Shown here: positions 33,825 through 42,881 of the stretch, in pieces | Numbering within the stretch: the stretch's first letter is position 1 | Layout of the letters: every line of letters starts with the position of its first letter | Assembly: GCA_963752345.1 (NCBI GenBank) | Contig: CAVVYA010000013.1 | Location: forward strand, 62,001-126,000 | Reading direction: 5' to 3' | From: CAVVYA01 sp963752345 | GTDB taxonomy: Bacteria > Pseudomonadota > Alphaproteobacteria > SMXQ01 | Length of the DNA stretch: 64,000 bases | Notes under the pieces: model-generated | The model's database searches: none | Told to the model about the DNA's origin: nothing | Seen by the model: only the letters and a program-made list of their open reading frames with translations | Translations under genes and position numbers: made by a program

Positions 33825-34477
33825 GATACGTGAAGGTTCCGGGCAAGTAGCGTGTGGAGCGTCGCGAAGGCTTCGGCCTCGCCTCCACGAGCGAAAGTCC
33901 GGGGATGCGGCGGTCACCGGCGCGAGCAGGTCATCGCAGCATCCGCACCGGCGGAAGGCGTCCGTGAGGACGCCGGCCTCGCGGCGAAGCGGGTCGCACC
34001 GATGAGCTTCGAGGAGCAACGCCGGACGGAACGCCTGTCTCTCGACGAGACCGGCGCTTCGGAGCCGCCCGGTTCCCCCAGGACCCGCCGGCTCATGGAC
34101 GGCCGTCGAGAGACGGCCGACCGCGTGGAAGGCGAGGCTGTGTGGTGATGTCTCTTCGCGGAGATCGTCGCAGCAGCGGACCCGCCGCGCGAAGCGCCCG
34201 GGATAGGAGAGAGGAAGGCGTGCCGGGAAGACCGGTTTCGCGAGAAACCGTGCCGAAGGACTTCGGCCCATCTCCCCACAAGGAGGTCGTGGCCGAGCCC
34301 ACCGGGTTGGTTGACGCATCTCTCCCTGGGGACGTGTTGACCGGAAAGGGGGCGACCAACGTCCGACGACTTTCCGTATCGGGAGTCAGGCCGGCTCCCC
34401 GAGGCGTCAGGTCGGTGTCTTGCCGGGCACCACGCGCAAGTTTCTTCGGAACCTGTGCACCTGACGCCTCTTTCTTT
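33825..34477 (+). ncRNA. Candidate large structured non-coding RNA of unknown class
   Basis: No protein of any known kind fits here, but the plus strand is full of perfect hairpins. A 13-bp interrupted stem with a UUCG loop spans 33854-33888. GGATGC/GCATCC closes 33903-33944. GGCGTCC-GTGA-GGACGCC is at 33957-33974, GGCCGTC-GAGA-GACGGCC at 34101-34118 and CGGTTTC-GCGA-GAAACCG at 34233-34250, so all three 7-bp stems carry GNRA loops. A further C-UUCG-G loop lies at 34053-34066, and GCCGAA-GGAC-TTCGGC at 34252-34267. A possible H-type pseudoknot lies at 34330-34376. A 12-bp stem followed by TTTCTTT ends the block. GNRA and UUCG loops appear on the plus strand only, which sets the orientation. 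The size is roughly 650 nt. The exact 5' end and the class are unknown. Confidence 0.6.
34401..34477 (+). terminator. Terminator-like long stem closing the RNA candidate
   Basis: GAGGCGTCAGGT (34401-34412) and ACCTGACGCCTC (34459-34470) form a perfect 12-bp stem and are followed by TTTCTTT (34471-34477). The 46-base loop contains its own small stems, GGTG/CACC and a GTT-C-UUCG-G-AAC hairpin. It could be both the last domain and the terminator of the RNA. Confidence 0.6.
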
Positions 34478-34509
34478 ACGCGGTTTGCCCGCCCTGATCA
34501 AGCGACTTG

Positions 34510-34518
34510 TGTGGATAA
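34510..34518 (-). promoter_or_regulatory. Third DnaA-type box
   Basis: TGTGGATAA is an exact reverse-complement DnaA box, 33 bases after the T-run of the RNA candidate. With the pair at 33699 and 33751, the three exact boxes bracket the hairpin-rich block. Confidence 0.55.
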
Positions 34519-34741
34519 CTCCAGAAAACCCCAACATGTGGTGTTCGGGTCGACGACACGCTAAAGTCGCCCCGGCTTCCGCAACGCGCATGGACTGTTG
34601 TCAGCGGCGCCGAGGCTGGGATAAGAAGCGCGGGCGCGTAACCAGAAACCAGCGGCGCGACCGAGACATCGCACGCCGTCGCGGTTTTCCGCGCCACAGG
34701 GTCGAGTGCGCGAGGCGAGGCGCGGGAGAAAAGCGGCGGAG

Positions 34742-35440
34742 ATGGAAGTCTCGATTTTTTTCATCAAGGGAATCTTCGTCGGTTTTGTCATTGCCGCGCC
34801 GGTCGGCCCCGTCGGCATCATGTGCATCCATCGCACGATCGCCCAGGGCAAGCTCGCGGGCTATGTCTCCGGCCTGGGCGCGGCGCTCGCCGACACCTTC
34901 TTCGGCGCCATCGCGGCGTTCGGCTTCGGCTTCATCGCGGGACCGCTGATCGAGCACAACAACTGGCTGCGCTTCGTCGGCGGCAGCGTGCTCTGCCTGA
35001 TCGGCCTGCGTTCGGTGCTGACGCGCAAGCTGCCGCCGCCCGCGACGCGCGACCGCAAGGGGCTGATCGGCGATTTCGTCTCGGCCTTCCTGGTGACGCT
35101 GACCAACCCGATCACGGTGATCTCCTTCGCCGCGATCTATGCCGCCATGAACATCCCGCATCTCGCCGACAACATCCGCTGGGGATTCGCGCTGACCATC
35201 GGCGTGTTCGTCGGCGCCGCGGTCTGGTGGCTGCTGCTGACCGTGGTGGCCGGCGCGTTTCACGGCAAGGTCGCCGAGCGCGGCGTGCTGTGGATCAACC
35301 GGGTGAGCGGCGCCATGATCCTCGCCTTCGGTGCGCTGCTGCTGATCTCGCTGGTCAGCATGGACAACGACAGGCTCGAGCACCGGCTGACGCCGCAGGA
35401 GCGCGGCCAAGCCCCCATCGCCCTGCCGCCCCCGGCCTAA
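34742..35440 (+). CDS. LysE family transporter
   Basis: This 232-residue integral membrane protein belongs to the LysE/RhtB exporter superfamily, which pumps amino acids and related small molecules out of the cell. The N-terminus FFIKGIFVGFVIAAPVGPVGIMC carries the family motif around APVGPVG, given in part. Six hydrophobic segments are visible, with FLVTLTNPITVISF in the middle, where the conserved NP occurs. The substrate cannot be predicted. I chose the ATG at 34742 (GGCGGAG just upstream) over a GTG 12 codons earlier. The frame is intact. Confidence 0.87.
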   Translation: MEVSIFFIKGIFVGFVIAAPVGPVGIMCIHRTIAQGKLAGYVSGLGAALADTFFGAIAAFGFGFIAGPLIEHNNWLRFVGGSVLCLIGLRSVLTRKLPPPATRDRKGLIGDFVSAFLVTLTNPITVISFAAIYAAMNIPHLADNIRWGFALTIGVFVGAAVWWLLLTVVAGAFHGKVAERGVLWINRVSGAMILAFGALLLISLVSMDNDRLEHRLTPQERGQAPIALPPPA

Positions 35441-35562
35441 AGCCTGATCCGCCGCGATCGAGCCGGGTCAGTCTCCCCGGGCCTGATCTGGCCGAGTCTC
35501 GACGCCGAACCGGCTTCCGCTTCGCCGGACGACGCCCCGGCAATCCGCCGATCGGAAACAGA

Positions 35563-35589
35563 AAAGCCGCCTTCCGGCGGCTTTCTTTT
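35563..35589. terminator. Bidirectional rho-independent terminator
   Basis: AAAGCCGCC-TTCC-GGCGGCTTT (35563-35584) is a perfect 9-bp stem with a 4-base loop. It has a T-run after it on the plus strand and, by symmetry, one on the minus strand. It separates the convergent lysE-type gene (ends 35440) and asd (ends 35672). Confidence 0.9.
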
Positions 35590-35671
35590 GGCGATGGTCG
35601 CGACGTGCGCGAATCGGTCGCAGGCCAGTTCGAATGCCCGAGGCCGGCAGCCGTCTTGCGATCGAGCGGCC

Positions 35672-36702
<1,031 letters not shown>

Positions 36703-36865
36703 GGTTCTGGTCCGCGACTGAAGGGCCCCGCAGGGCCGGAAGTGGCATGACTTAACGGCAAAAACCCGCCGTTTCAAGGGTCGCGAGGGCGGTTGGCGGG
36801 GCGAGCGGGGCGGAACTCCGCTCTGCCGCAGGCCGTTGCTGGAATGCTGCACCCGGGCAATCCGC

Positions 36866-36921
36866 GGCCGGAGCGGACCCGCGACCCACCGCAATCCGGC
36901 CGGAGCGGACCCGCGACCCAC
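36866..36921. repeat. Direct tandem repeat upstream of asd
   Basis: A 24-base core that begins GGCCGGAGCGGACCC and ends GCGACCCAC is present twice without mismatch, at 36866-36889 and 36898-36921. The period is 32 bases. Each copy is preceded by CAATCC. It lies about 165-220 bases upstream of the asd ATG in the gap after leuB and could be a regulatory duplication or slippage product. Confidence 0.6.
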
Positions 36922-36990
36922 GCGTCCGACGATCCGTCCCTGTCCGACCGGGACGCCGTCGAGACCGGTCCGCGCCACGGCGCTTGAGCC

Positions 36991-37022
36991 AAAGAAAAAG
37001 GCCCGCGGCGATGCCGCGAGCC
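36991..37022 (-). terminator. Rho-independent terminator after leuB
   Basis: On the minus strand GGCTCGCGGC-ATC-GCCGCGGGCC forms a 10-bp stem with one G-U pair and a 3-base loop, followed by TTTTTCTTT. It lies about 50 bases past the leuB stop and implies that asd has its own promoter. Confidence 0.9.
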
Positions 37023-37073
37023 CTCTTCGTCCATGCCGGCGCCGCCGAGGCGGCTCGCGTAGGCGTGCAGCTT

Positions 37074-38202
37074 CTAGGCCGCGAGCTTGTCGAGCTCCTT
37101 GGTCACCGCTCGCCCATCTGGCGTGGTCGAGACCAGGGTCTTGCCCGGCTGCATGATGTCGGCGGTGCGGAAGCCGCGCGTTGAGCACGTTCTGGACCGC
37201 CGTCTCGACCAGGTCGGCGTCCTCGCTCATGTCGAAGGAGTAGCGCAGCAGCATGGCGAAGCGAGCAGGATCGGCGCCAGCGGGTTGGCGATGCCCTTGC
37301 CGGCGATGTCGGGCGCCGAGCCGTGGATCGGCTCGTAGAGCGCCGTGCGCCGGCCCGATGGCGTCCGGCGGCGCCGAGCGAGGCCGAGGGCAGCATGCCG
37401 AGCGAGCCGGTCAGCATCGCGGCGCAGTCGGACAGCATGTCGCCGAACAGGTTGTCGGTGACGATGACGTCGAACTGCTTGGGCGCGCGCACCAGCTGCA
37501 TGGCGCAGTTGTCGGCATACATGTGGCTGAGCTCGACGTCCGTGATATTCGGCCTCGTGCAGCTTCGTGACCTCCTCGCGCCACAGCACGCCGGACTCCA
37601 TGACGTTGGCCTTCTCGACCGAGGTCACCTTGTTGCTGCGCTTGCGCGCCAGCTCGAAGGCGACGCGGGCGACGCGCTCGATCTCGGCGGTGGTGTAGAC
37701 CTGGGTGTCGACGCCGCGGCGCTCGCCGTCGGGCAGCGTCTCGATGCCGCGCGGCTCGCCGAAATAGACGCCGCCGGTCAGCTCGCGCACGATCATGATG
37801 TCGAGCCCGCGCACCAGGTCGGGCTTCAGCGTCGAGGCATCGGCCAGCGCGTCGAACACCGATCGCCGGGCGCAGGTTGGCGAACAGGCCCAGCTCCTTG
37901 CGCAGGCGCAGCAGGCCGCGCTCCGGCTGCTTCTCGAACGGCAGCTTGTCCCATTTCGGGCCGCCGACCGCGCCGAACAGCACGGCGTCGGCCGCTCATG
38001 CGCGTCGTCCATCGTCTCGTCGGTGCAGCGGCGCGCCGTTCGTCGTCGATGGCGGCGCCGCCGACCAGCGCCTTCCTCGATGTCGAAGGTGACGGCGCGG
38101 CGCTTGTCCATCCAGTCGATGACGCGGCGTCACTTCGCGCATGACCTCGGGGCCGATGCCGTCGCCGGGCAGGATCAGCAGCTTCTTGTTCGCGGCCATC
38201 AT
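37074..38202 (-). CDS. leuB: 3-Isopropylmalate dehydrogenase (many frameshifts)
   Basis: LeuB oxidatively decarboxylates isopropylmalate in leucine synthesis. The pieces in order are KKLLILPGDGIGPEVMREV from the ATG at 38202, AVLFGAVGGPKWDKLPFEKQPERGLLRLR (partial), VRELTGGVYFGEPRG, VTSVEKANVMESGVLWREEV, LSHMYADNCAMQLVRAPKQFDVIVT (partial), NLFGDMLSDCAAMLTGSLGML, LYEPIHGSAPDIAGKGIANPL and a C-terminus to KELDKLAA with a stop at 37074. I count at least ten indels. All functional motifs are conserved once frames are joined. The length of about 370 residues fits. It is the last gene of leuC-leuD-leuB before a strong terminator. Confidence 0.9.
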
Positions 38203-38234
38203 GTGGCTTGTCCCGTCTGAAGTGTCTTGTTACT

Positions 38235-38265
38235 CGTCATGGCCGGGCCAAGCCCGGCCATGACG
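38235..38265. repeat. Perfect 14-bp extragenic palindrome between leuD and leuB
   Basis: CGTCATGGCCGGGC and GCCCGGCCATGACG are separated by CAA. I recognise this as the common alphaproteobacterial extragenic palindrome that contains GTCATGGCCGGGC. It sits in the 76-base gap between leuD and leuB and could stabilise the processed transcript. Confidence 0.75.
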
Positions 38266-38278
38266 GCTAGGTGGTCGC

Positions 38279-38893
38279 TTACGCGTAAAGCCAGGGCTGC
38301 GTTGTCTTGCTGCTTCGTCTCGTAGGCGTCGATCGCGTCCTGTCGTTCTGCAGGGTCAGGCCGATGTCGTCGAGGCCGTTCAGCAGGCAGTGCTTGCGGA
38401 ACGGGTCGACGTCGAACTTGATCTTCTCGCCGTTCGGCCGGGTGATCTCCTGCGTCTCGAGATCGACGGTGAGGCGGGCGTTGGCGCCCAGCTCGGCGTC
38501 GTCCATCAGCTGGTCGACCGGTCTCCTGCGGCAGCTGATCGGCAGGATGCCGTTCTTGAAGCAGTTGTTGTAGAAGATGTCGGCGAAGTCCGGCGCGATG
38601 ACGCAGCGGATGCCGAAGTCCAGCAGCGCCCAGGGCGCGTGCTCGCGCGACGAGCCGCAGCCGAAATTCTCGCCGGCGACCAGGATCTCCGCCTTGCGGT
38701 AGGGCTCCTGGTTGAGCACGAAGTCGGGTCTCTCCTTGCCGTCCGGTTGTAGCGCATGTCGTCGAACAGCGCGCTTGCCGAGGCCGGTGCGCTTGATCGT
38801 CTTGAGGAAGCGCGCGGGGATGATCTTGTCGGTGTCGACATTGATCATCGGCAGCGGCGCGGCGATGCCGGTCAGCGTGGTGAACTTGTCCAT
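38279..38893 (-). CDS. leuD: 3-Isopropylmalate dehydratase small subunit (several frameshifts)
   Basis: LeuD closes the active site of isopropylmalate isomerase together with LeuC. From the ATG at 38893, MDKFTTLTGIAAPLPMINVDTDKIIPARFL is typical, given here in parts. AGENFGCGSSREHAPWALLDFGI holds the conserved loop. KNGILPI follows, and the last residues QPWLYA are the usual ending. Frameshifts are near 38770, 38745, 38520 and 38310-38350. The length of about 203 residues is standard. It starts 20 bases after leuC. Confidence 0.92.
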   Translation of the reverse strand: MDKFTTLTGIAAPLPMINVDTDKIIPARFLKTIKRTGLGKRAVRRHALQPDGKERPDFVLNQEPYRKAEILVAGENFGCGSSREHAPWALLDFGIRCVIAPDFADIFYNNCFKNGILPISCRRRPVDQLMDDAELGANARLTVDLETQEITRPNGEKIKFDVDPFRKHCLLNGLDDIGLTLQNDRTRSTPTRRSSKTTQPWLYA

Positions 38894-38913
38894 CGGTCGC
38901 GCTCCCCTTCGGC

Positions 38914-40331
38914 TTAGAGCTCGCGCACGTCGGTCAGGTGGCCGGTGACCGCGGCCGCGGCGGCCATCGCCGGGCTCATCAGATGGGTGCGCCCGCCGGG
39001 GCCCTGGCGGCCCTCGAAGTTGCGGTTCGAGGTCGAGGCGCAGCGCTCGCCCGGCGCCAGCTTGTCCGGGTTCATGCCGAGGCACATGGAGCAGCCCGGC
39101 TCGCGCCATTCGAAGCCGGCTTCGATGAAGCATCGGTCGAGCCCTTCCTCCTCGGCCTGCTCCTTCACCAGGCCGGAGCCCGGCACGACCAGCGCGCGCA
39201 CGCCGTCGGCGACCTTGCTGGCCCTTGGCGACCGCGGCGGCGGCGCGCAGGTCCTCGATGCGGCCGTTGGTGCAGGAGCCGATGAAGACGCGTCGATCTT
39301 GACGTCCTGCAGCTTGCGTGCCCGGCGTGCAGGCCCATGTATTCGAGCGCGCGCACCATCGAGCGGCGCCGGCTCTCGTCGCTCGACCGCGGCCGGATCG
39401 GGCACCGCGCCGGTGATCGGCAGCACGTCCTCGGGGCTGGTGCCCCAGGTGACCTGCGGCACGATCTCGTCGGCGCGCAGCGTGACTTCGCTTGTCGTAA
39501 TGCGCGCCCGGATCGGACGGCAGCGTCTTCCAATAGGCGACCGCCTTGTCCCACTGCCTCGCCCTTGGGCGCCATCGGGCGGCCCTTCATATAGTCGAAG
39601 GTGGTCTCGTCCGGCGCGATCAGGCCGGCGCGCGCGCCGCCCTCGATCGCCATGTTGCAGACCGTCATGCGGCCTTCCATGACAGGGCGCGGATCGCCTC
39701 GCCGGCGTATTCGATGACATGGCCGGTGCCGCCGGCGGTGCCGATCTTGCCGATGATGGCGAGGATGATGTCCTTGGCGCCGACGCCGGGCGCGCAGCTT
39801 GCCGTCGACCGTGATGCGCATGTTCTTCGCCGGCTTCTGGAGCAGCGTCTGGGTGGCCAGCACATGCTCGACCTCCGAGGTGCCGATGCCGAAGGCGAGC
39901 GCGCCGAACGCGCCGTGGGTCGCGGTGTGGCTGAATCGCCGCAGACGATGGTCATGCCCGGCTGGGTGAAGCCCAGCTCCGGCCCGATGATGTGCACGAT
40001 GCCCTGGCGCACGTCGCTCATGCGGGAAGTAGTGGCATGCCGAACTCGGCGCGCGTTGTCCTCCAGCGTCTCGACCTGGATGCGCGACTCTTCCTCGGCG
40101 ATGCCCTTCACCCGGTCCGGCGTGGTCGGCACGTTGTGGTCGGCGACGGCGAGCGTCGCGTCGGGCCGGCGCACCTTGCGGCCCGACAGGCGCAGCCCGT
40201 CGAAGGCCTGCGGCGCTGGTCACCTCATGGACCAGATGGCGGTCGATATAGAGCAGGCAGGTGCCGTCGGCGTCGCGCTGCACGACGTGGCTGTCCCAGA
40301 TCTTGTCGAACAGGGTCTTGGGCTGTGCCAT
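38914..40331 (-). CDS. leuC: 3-Isopropylmalate dehydratase large subunit (many frameshifts)
   Basis: LeuC is the aconitase-like subunit with the [4Fe-4S] cluster. It starts at the ATG at 40331 (MAQPKTLFDKIWDSHVV) with a strong GGAGAG site upstream. Conserved blocks in successive frames include LLYIDRHLVHEVTSA, VPTTPDRVKGIAEEESRIQ, GFTQPGMTIVCGDS, EHVLATQTLLQKPAKNMRITVDG, the cysteine block with SCTNGRIEDL, and CSMCLGMNPDKLAPGERCASTSNRNFEGRQG (partial), which provides the last cluster ligands. At least ten indels separate them. The length of about 470 residues fits. The C-terminus is HLTDVREL. Confidence 0.92.
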
Positions 40332-40391
40332 TGACTTCTCTCCAAACAGCCGGACCATACCCCGGCCACATCGCTACGTCAGAGATGGGGT

Positions 40392-40418
40392 GGCGCGGCA
40401 TCATCGTAAAGCCGCGCC
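40392..40418 (-). other. Hairpin downstream of rplS
   Basis: GGCGCGGC (40392-40399) and GCCGCGCC (40411-40418) form a perfect 8-bp stem about 20 bases past the rplS stop. No T-run follows, so it may only weakly separate the ffh-to-rplS genes from leuC. Confidence 0.4.
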
Positions 40419-40438
40419 CTGGTTCCCATCGGCCGAGA

Positions 40439-40929
40439 TCAGGCCTGCGCCGGCGCGGCCTTCGCCTTCTTGGCCTTCTTCGCGGTCTTGGCCTCGGTCG
40501 CGACAGACGCGTCCGCGGCACCCGCCTCGGCCGGCAGATCGCTGGCCGACGCCACGTCGGTGTCGCGGAAGGTCTGCTTCTCGGCGATGCGCGCGCGCTT
40601 GCCGGTGCGGCCGCGCAGGTAATAGAGCTTGGCGCGACGCACGTCGCCGCGGCGCACCACTTCGATCTTCGACCACGTTCGGCGAATAGAGCGGGAAGAC
40701 GCGCTCGACGCCCTCGCCGTAGGAGATCTTGCGCACGGTGAAGGAGGTGTTCAGGCCGGCGTTCGAGCGCGCGATGCACACGCCTTCGAAGGCCTGGACG
40801 CGCGAGCGGTCGCCTTCGACCACCTTCACGTTGACGCGCAGGGTATCGCCCGGGGCGAAGTCCGGCACGGCCCGGTCGGCCGTGAGCTTGGCAATCTGTT
40901 CTTGCTGCCAGCTGCTCGATGAGGTTCAT
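40439..40929 (-). CDS. rplS: 50S ribosomal protein L19 with Ala/Lys-rich C-terminal extension (two frameshifts)
   Basis: L19 binds near the 30S-50S interface. The ATG at 40929 begins MNLIEQ. After a shift near 40900 the frame reads VPDFAPGDTLRVNVKVVEG, AFEGVCIARSNAGLNTSFTVRKIS and YGEGVERVFPLYSPNV. After a second shift near 40672 it reads VRRGDVRRAKLYYLRGRTGKRARIAEK. The protein then continues about 40 residues beyond the usual end with an Ala/Asp/Lys-rich tail ending AKKAKKAKAAPAQA. The tail is in the same frame, so it is probably real. It starts 37 bases after trmD. Confidence 0.93.
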
Positions 40930-40966
40930 GGCAGCTACCTTTTTTTACCTATGCCCGGCCGCAGAA

Positions 40967-41700
40967 TTACGGACGTGTGGGCGGTTGATGGTTGCGCGCG
41001 ACATAGCGGTCCCACAGGTCGGGACGCCGGTCGCGCGTGACTTGCTCCGCCTGGGCGAGCCGCCAGGCGCGGATTTTCTCGTGATGGCCGGACAGCAGAA
41101 CCTCCGGCACGGCGCGGCCGCTGCCAGCTCTGCGGCCGGGTGTAATGGGGATATTCGAGCAGACCCTGCTCGAAGCTTTCCTCGGTCAGCGACGCGGTGG
41201 CGCCGATCACGCCGGGCAGCAGGCGCACGCAGGCGTCGATCAGCGTGATCGCCGCCGGCTCGCCGCCCGACAGGACGAAATCGCCGATGCTGATCTCCTC
41301 CATGCCGGCGCGCCTCGATGACGCGCTGGTCGACGCCTTCGAAGCGGCCGCACAGCAGCGTGATCGCCGGCGCCGCGGCCAGCCGGCGCACGGTCGCCTG
41401 GTCGAGCAGCTTGCCGCGCGGCGTGAGATAGATCACCGGGCCTGTCGCTGGCGCTCAGCCGAATCGAGCGCCGCGTCGACCACGTCGGGGCGCATGCACC
41501 ATGCTGGCGCCGCCGCCGAACGGCGTGTCGTCCACCGTGCGGTGCTTGTCGGTGGCGAAGCTGCGGATGTCGACCGCGTTGAGCGCCCAGATGCCCGTCG
41601 GCAGCGCGCGGCCGGCGAGCGAATGGCCGAGCGGCCCGGGAAACATCTCCGGGAACAGGGTCAGCACATTGGCGGTCCAGGGCGCGGTGCGCGTGCTCAT
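40967..41700 (-). CDS. trmD: tRNA (guanine-N1)-methyltransferase (several frameshifts)
   Basis: TrmD methylates G37 of tRNAs that read CNN codons, preventing +1 frameshifting. From the ATG at 41700, TANVLTLFPEMFPGPLGHSLAG is typical. It is followed by DKHRTVDDTPFGGGASMV, IYLTPRGKLLDQATVRRLA, LLCGRFEGVDQRVIEAR, the knotted SAM site EEISIGDFVLSGGEPAA, and LLEYPHYTRPQSW. The last frame gives EVLLSGHHEKIRAWR and ends NHQPPTRP at 40967. Breaks are near 41490, 41450, 41305 and 41130. The ATG overlaps the rimM stop. Confidence 0.93.
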
Positions 41701-42349
41701 GACTTGCCCGCCTCCTCTTCGCCGCCCGGTTCGCCTTCGCCCGGCTTGTCGAGCAGGCCCTCGGGCGGATCGATGACGACCTGGCCGGCGGCGAGATCGA
41801 CCATCGGCACCACCGCGTTGGTGAACGGCACCACCACCGAGCTGCCATCCGTCGCGCGCGATGTCGAGCAGATCGCCGGCGCCGAAATTGTCCACGGCGC
41901 GAACCGTGCCGAGCCGCTCGCCGGTCGACCAGCACGGCCGTCAGCCCGATCAGATCGTGATGGTAGAACTCGTCCGGCTCGGCCGGCGGCAAAGCCGCGC
42001 GCGGCACGTAGAGCCGCAGGCCGCGCAGCGCTTCGGCGGCATTGCGGTCGGCGACGCCGTCGATGCGGCAGATCACCACCGACTCGCCGGCGGCGCCGCC
42101 CGGCGCGCGCAGATGCGACAGCCGGAACTGGCGCGCACCCGTCTCGTCCGACAGCGCGCCGTAGGCTCCGACGCTCAGCGGATCGTCGGTGAAGGCCTTG
42201 ATCTTCACCTCGCCCCTGATGCCATGGGCCGCCGCGATCGCGCCGACGCAGACGCGCGCTTCGGCCGCGCCGGAAGCAGCCTTCCGGGCGGGTGAAGCAG
42301 CGGTCTTGTTCGACCCTTGGGTCGAAGCGTTGCGCAGTTGCGCGGCCAT
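41697..42349 (-). CDS. rimM: 16S rRNA processing protein RimM (two frameshifts)
   Basis: RimM helps mature the 30S head by acting with S19. The protein from the ATG at 42349 has a 30-residue Ala-rich lead, then VCVGAIAAAHGIRGEVKIKAFTDDP, which marks the RimM fold, then LYVPRAALPPAEPDEFYHHDLIGL. After breaks near 41930 and 41852 it continues with VDNFGAGDLLDIA and VVVPFTNAVVPMVDLAAGQVVI, and ends with a Gly/Glu-rich tail EGEPGGEEEAGKS. It lies between rpsP and trmD, the usual position. Confidence 0.92.
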
Positions 42350-42388
42350 GATGTCGAGCGTCCTTGCGGTGCCTGGCTCGTTGTCGCC

Positions 42389-42784
42389 TTAGGACGCCGG
42401 CGCTTCGGCGGCAGCCTCGCCAGCCGGCGCTTCGGCGGCGGGCGCTTCGGCGGCGGCAGCGGCGGCCTTGGCGCGCTCCTGCGCCTTCGCCTTCGGCGCG
42501 CTCTGCTTCGGCGTCTCGTTCCACTTCGGCATCGGGATCAGCTGGGCCTCGCCGAGGAAACGGGCGACGCGGTCGGTCGGCTGGGCGCCGACCGACAGCC
42601 AATGCTTGATGCGCTCGACGTCCATGACGACGCGCTTCGGATCGTCCTTCTCCACCATCGGATTGTAGTGGCCGAGCTTCTCGATGAAGCGGCCGTCGCG
42701 CGGGCTGCGCGAATCGGCGACGACGATGTGATAGAACGGGCGCTTCTTGGCGCCGCCGCGGGTCAGGCGGATGCTCAGTGCCAT
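42389..42784 (-). CDS. rpsP: 30S ribosomal protein S16 with Ala/Glu-rich C-terminal extension
   Basis: S16 binds 16S rRNA early in 30S assembly. This 131-residue protein begins MALSIRLTRGGAKKRPFYHIVVADS and contains DGRFIEKLGHYNPM and KHWLSVGAQPTDRVARFL. After about residue 90 it continues with a low-complexity Ala/Glu/Pro tail. The tail is longer than in E. coli S16, but similar tails occur in alphaproteobacteria. The frame is intact. It lies about 100 bases after ffh and 40 bases before rimM. Confidence 0.95.
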   Translation of the reverse strand: MALSIRLTRGGAKKRPFYHIVVADSRSPRDGRFIEKLGHYNPMVEKDDPKRVVMDVERIKHWLSVGAQPTDRVARFLGEAQLIPMPKWNETPKQSAPKAKAQERAKAAAAAAEAPAAEAPAGEAAAEAPAS

Positions 42785-42881
42785 GAGTTGCTGTGCTCCT
42801 GGTTTGAATTCGTCGGTTGATGTGGATATTCGGTTCGTTCTGCGGTGTGTCGTTAAAGCCGGTGCGGCATGGCCGCGGAAT

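Noticed and set aside
33850..34000. GAAAGTCC at 33893-33900 as the start of RNase P RNA
   Set aside because: RNase P RNA has GAGGAAAGTCC there and several further universal motifs downstream, including the 3' partner of helix P4. I found none of them.
33840..34480. tmRNA or a group II intron as the identity of the structured block
   Set aside because: There is no tag-peptide frame, no tRNA-like acceptor end, no domain V with its catalytic AGC triad and no reverse transcriptase.
33612..34591. Minus-strand frames of 225 and 235 codons across the structured block
   Set aside because: They are rich in Arg, Ser and Gly, have no domain or ribosome-binding site, and overlap each other in different frames.
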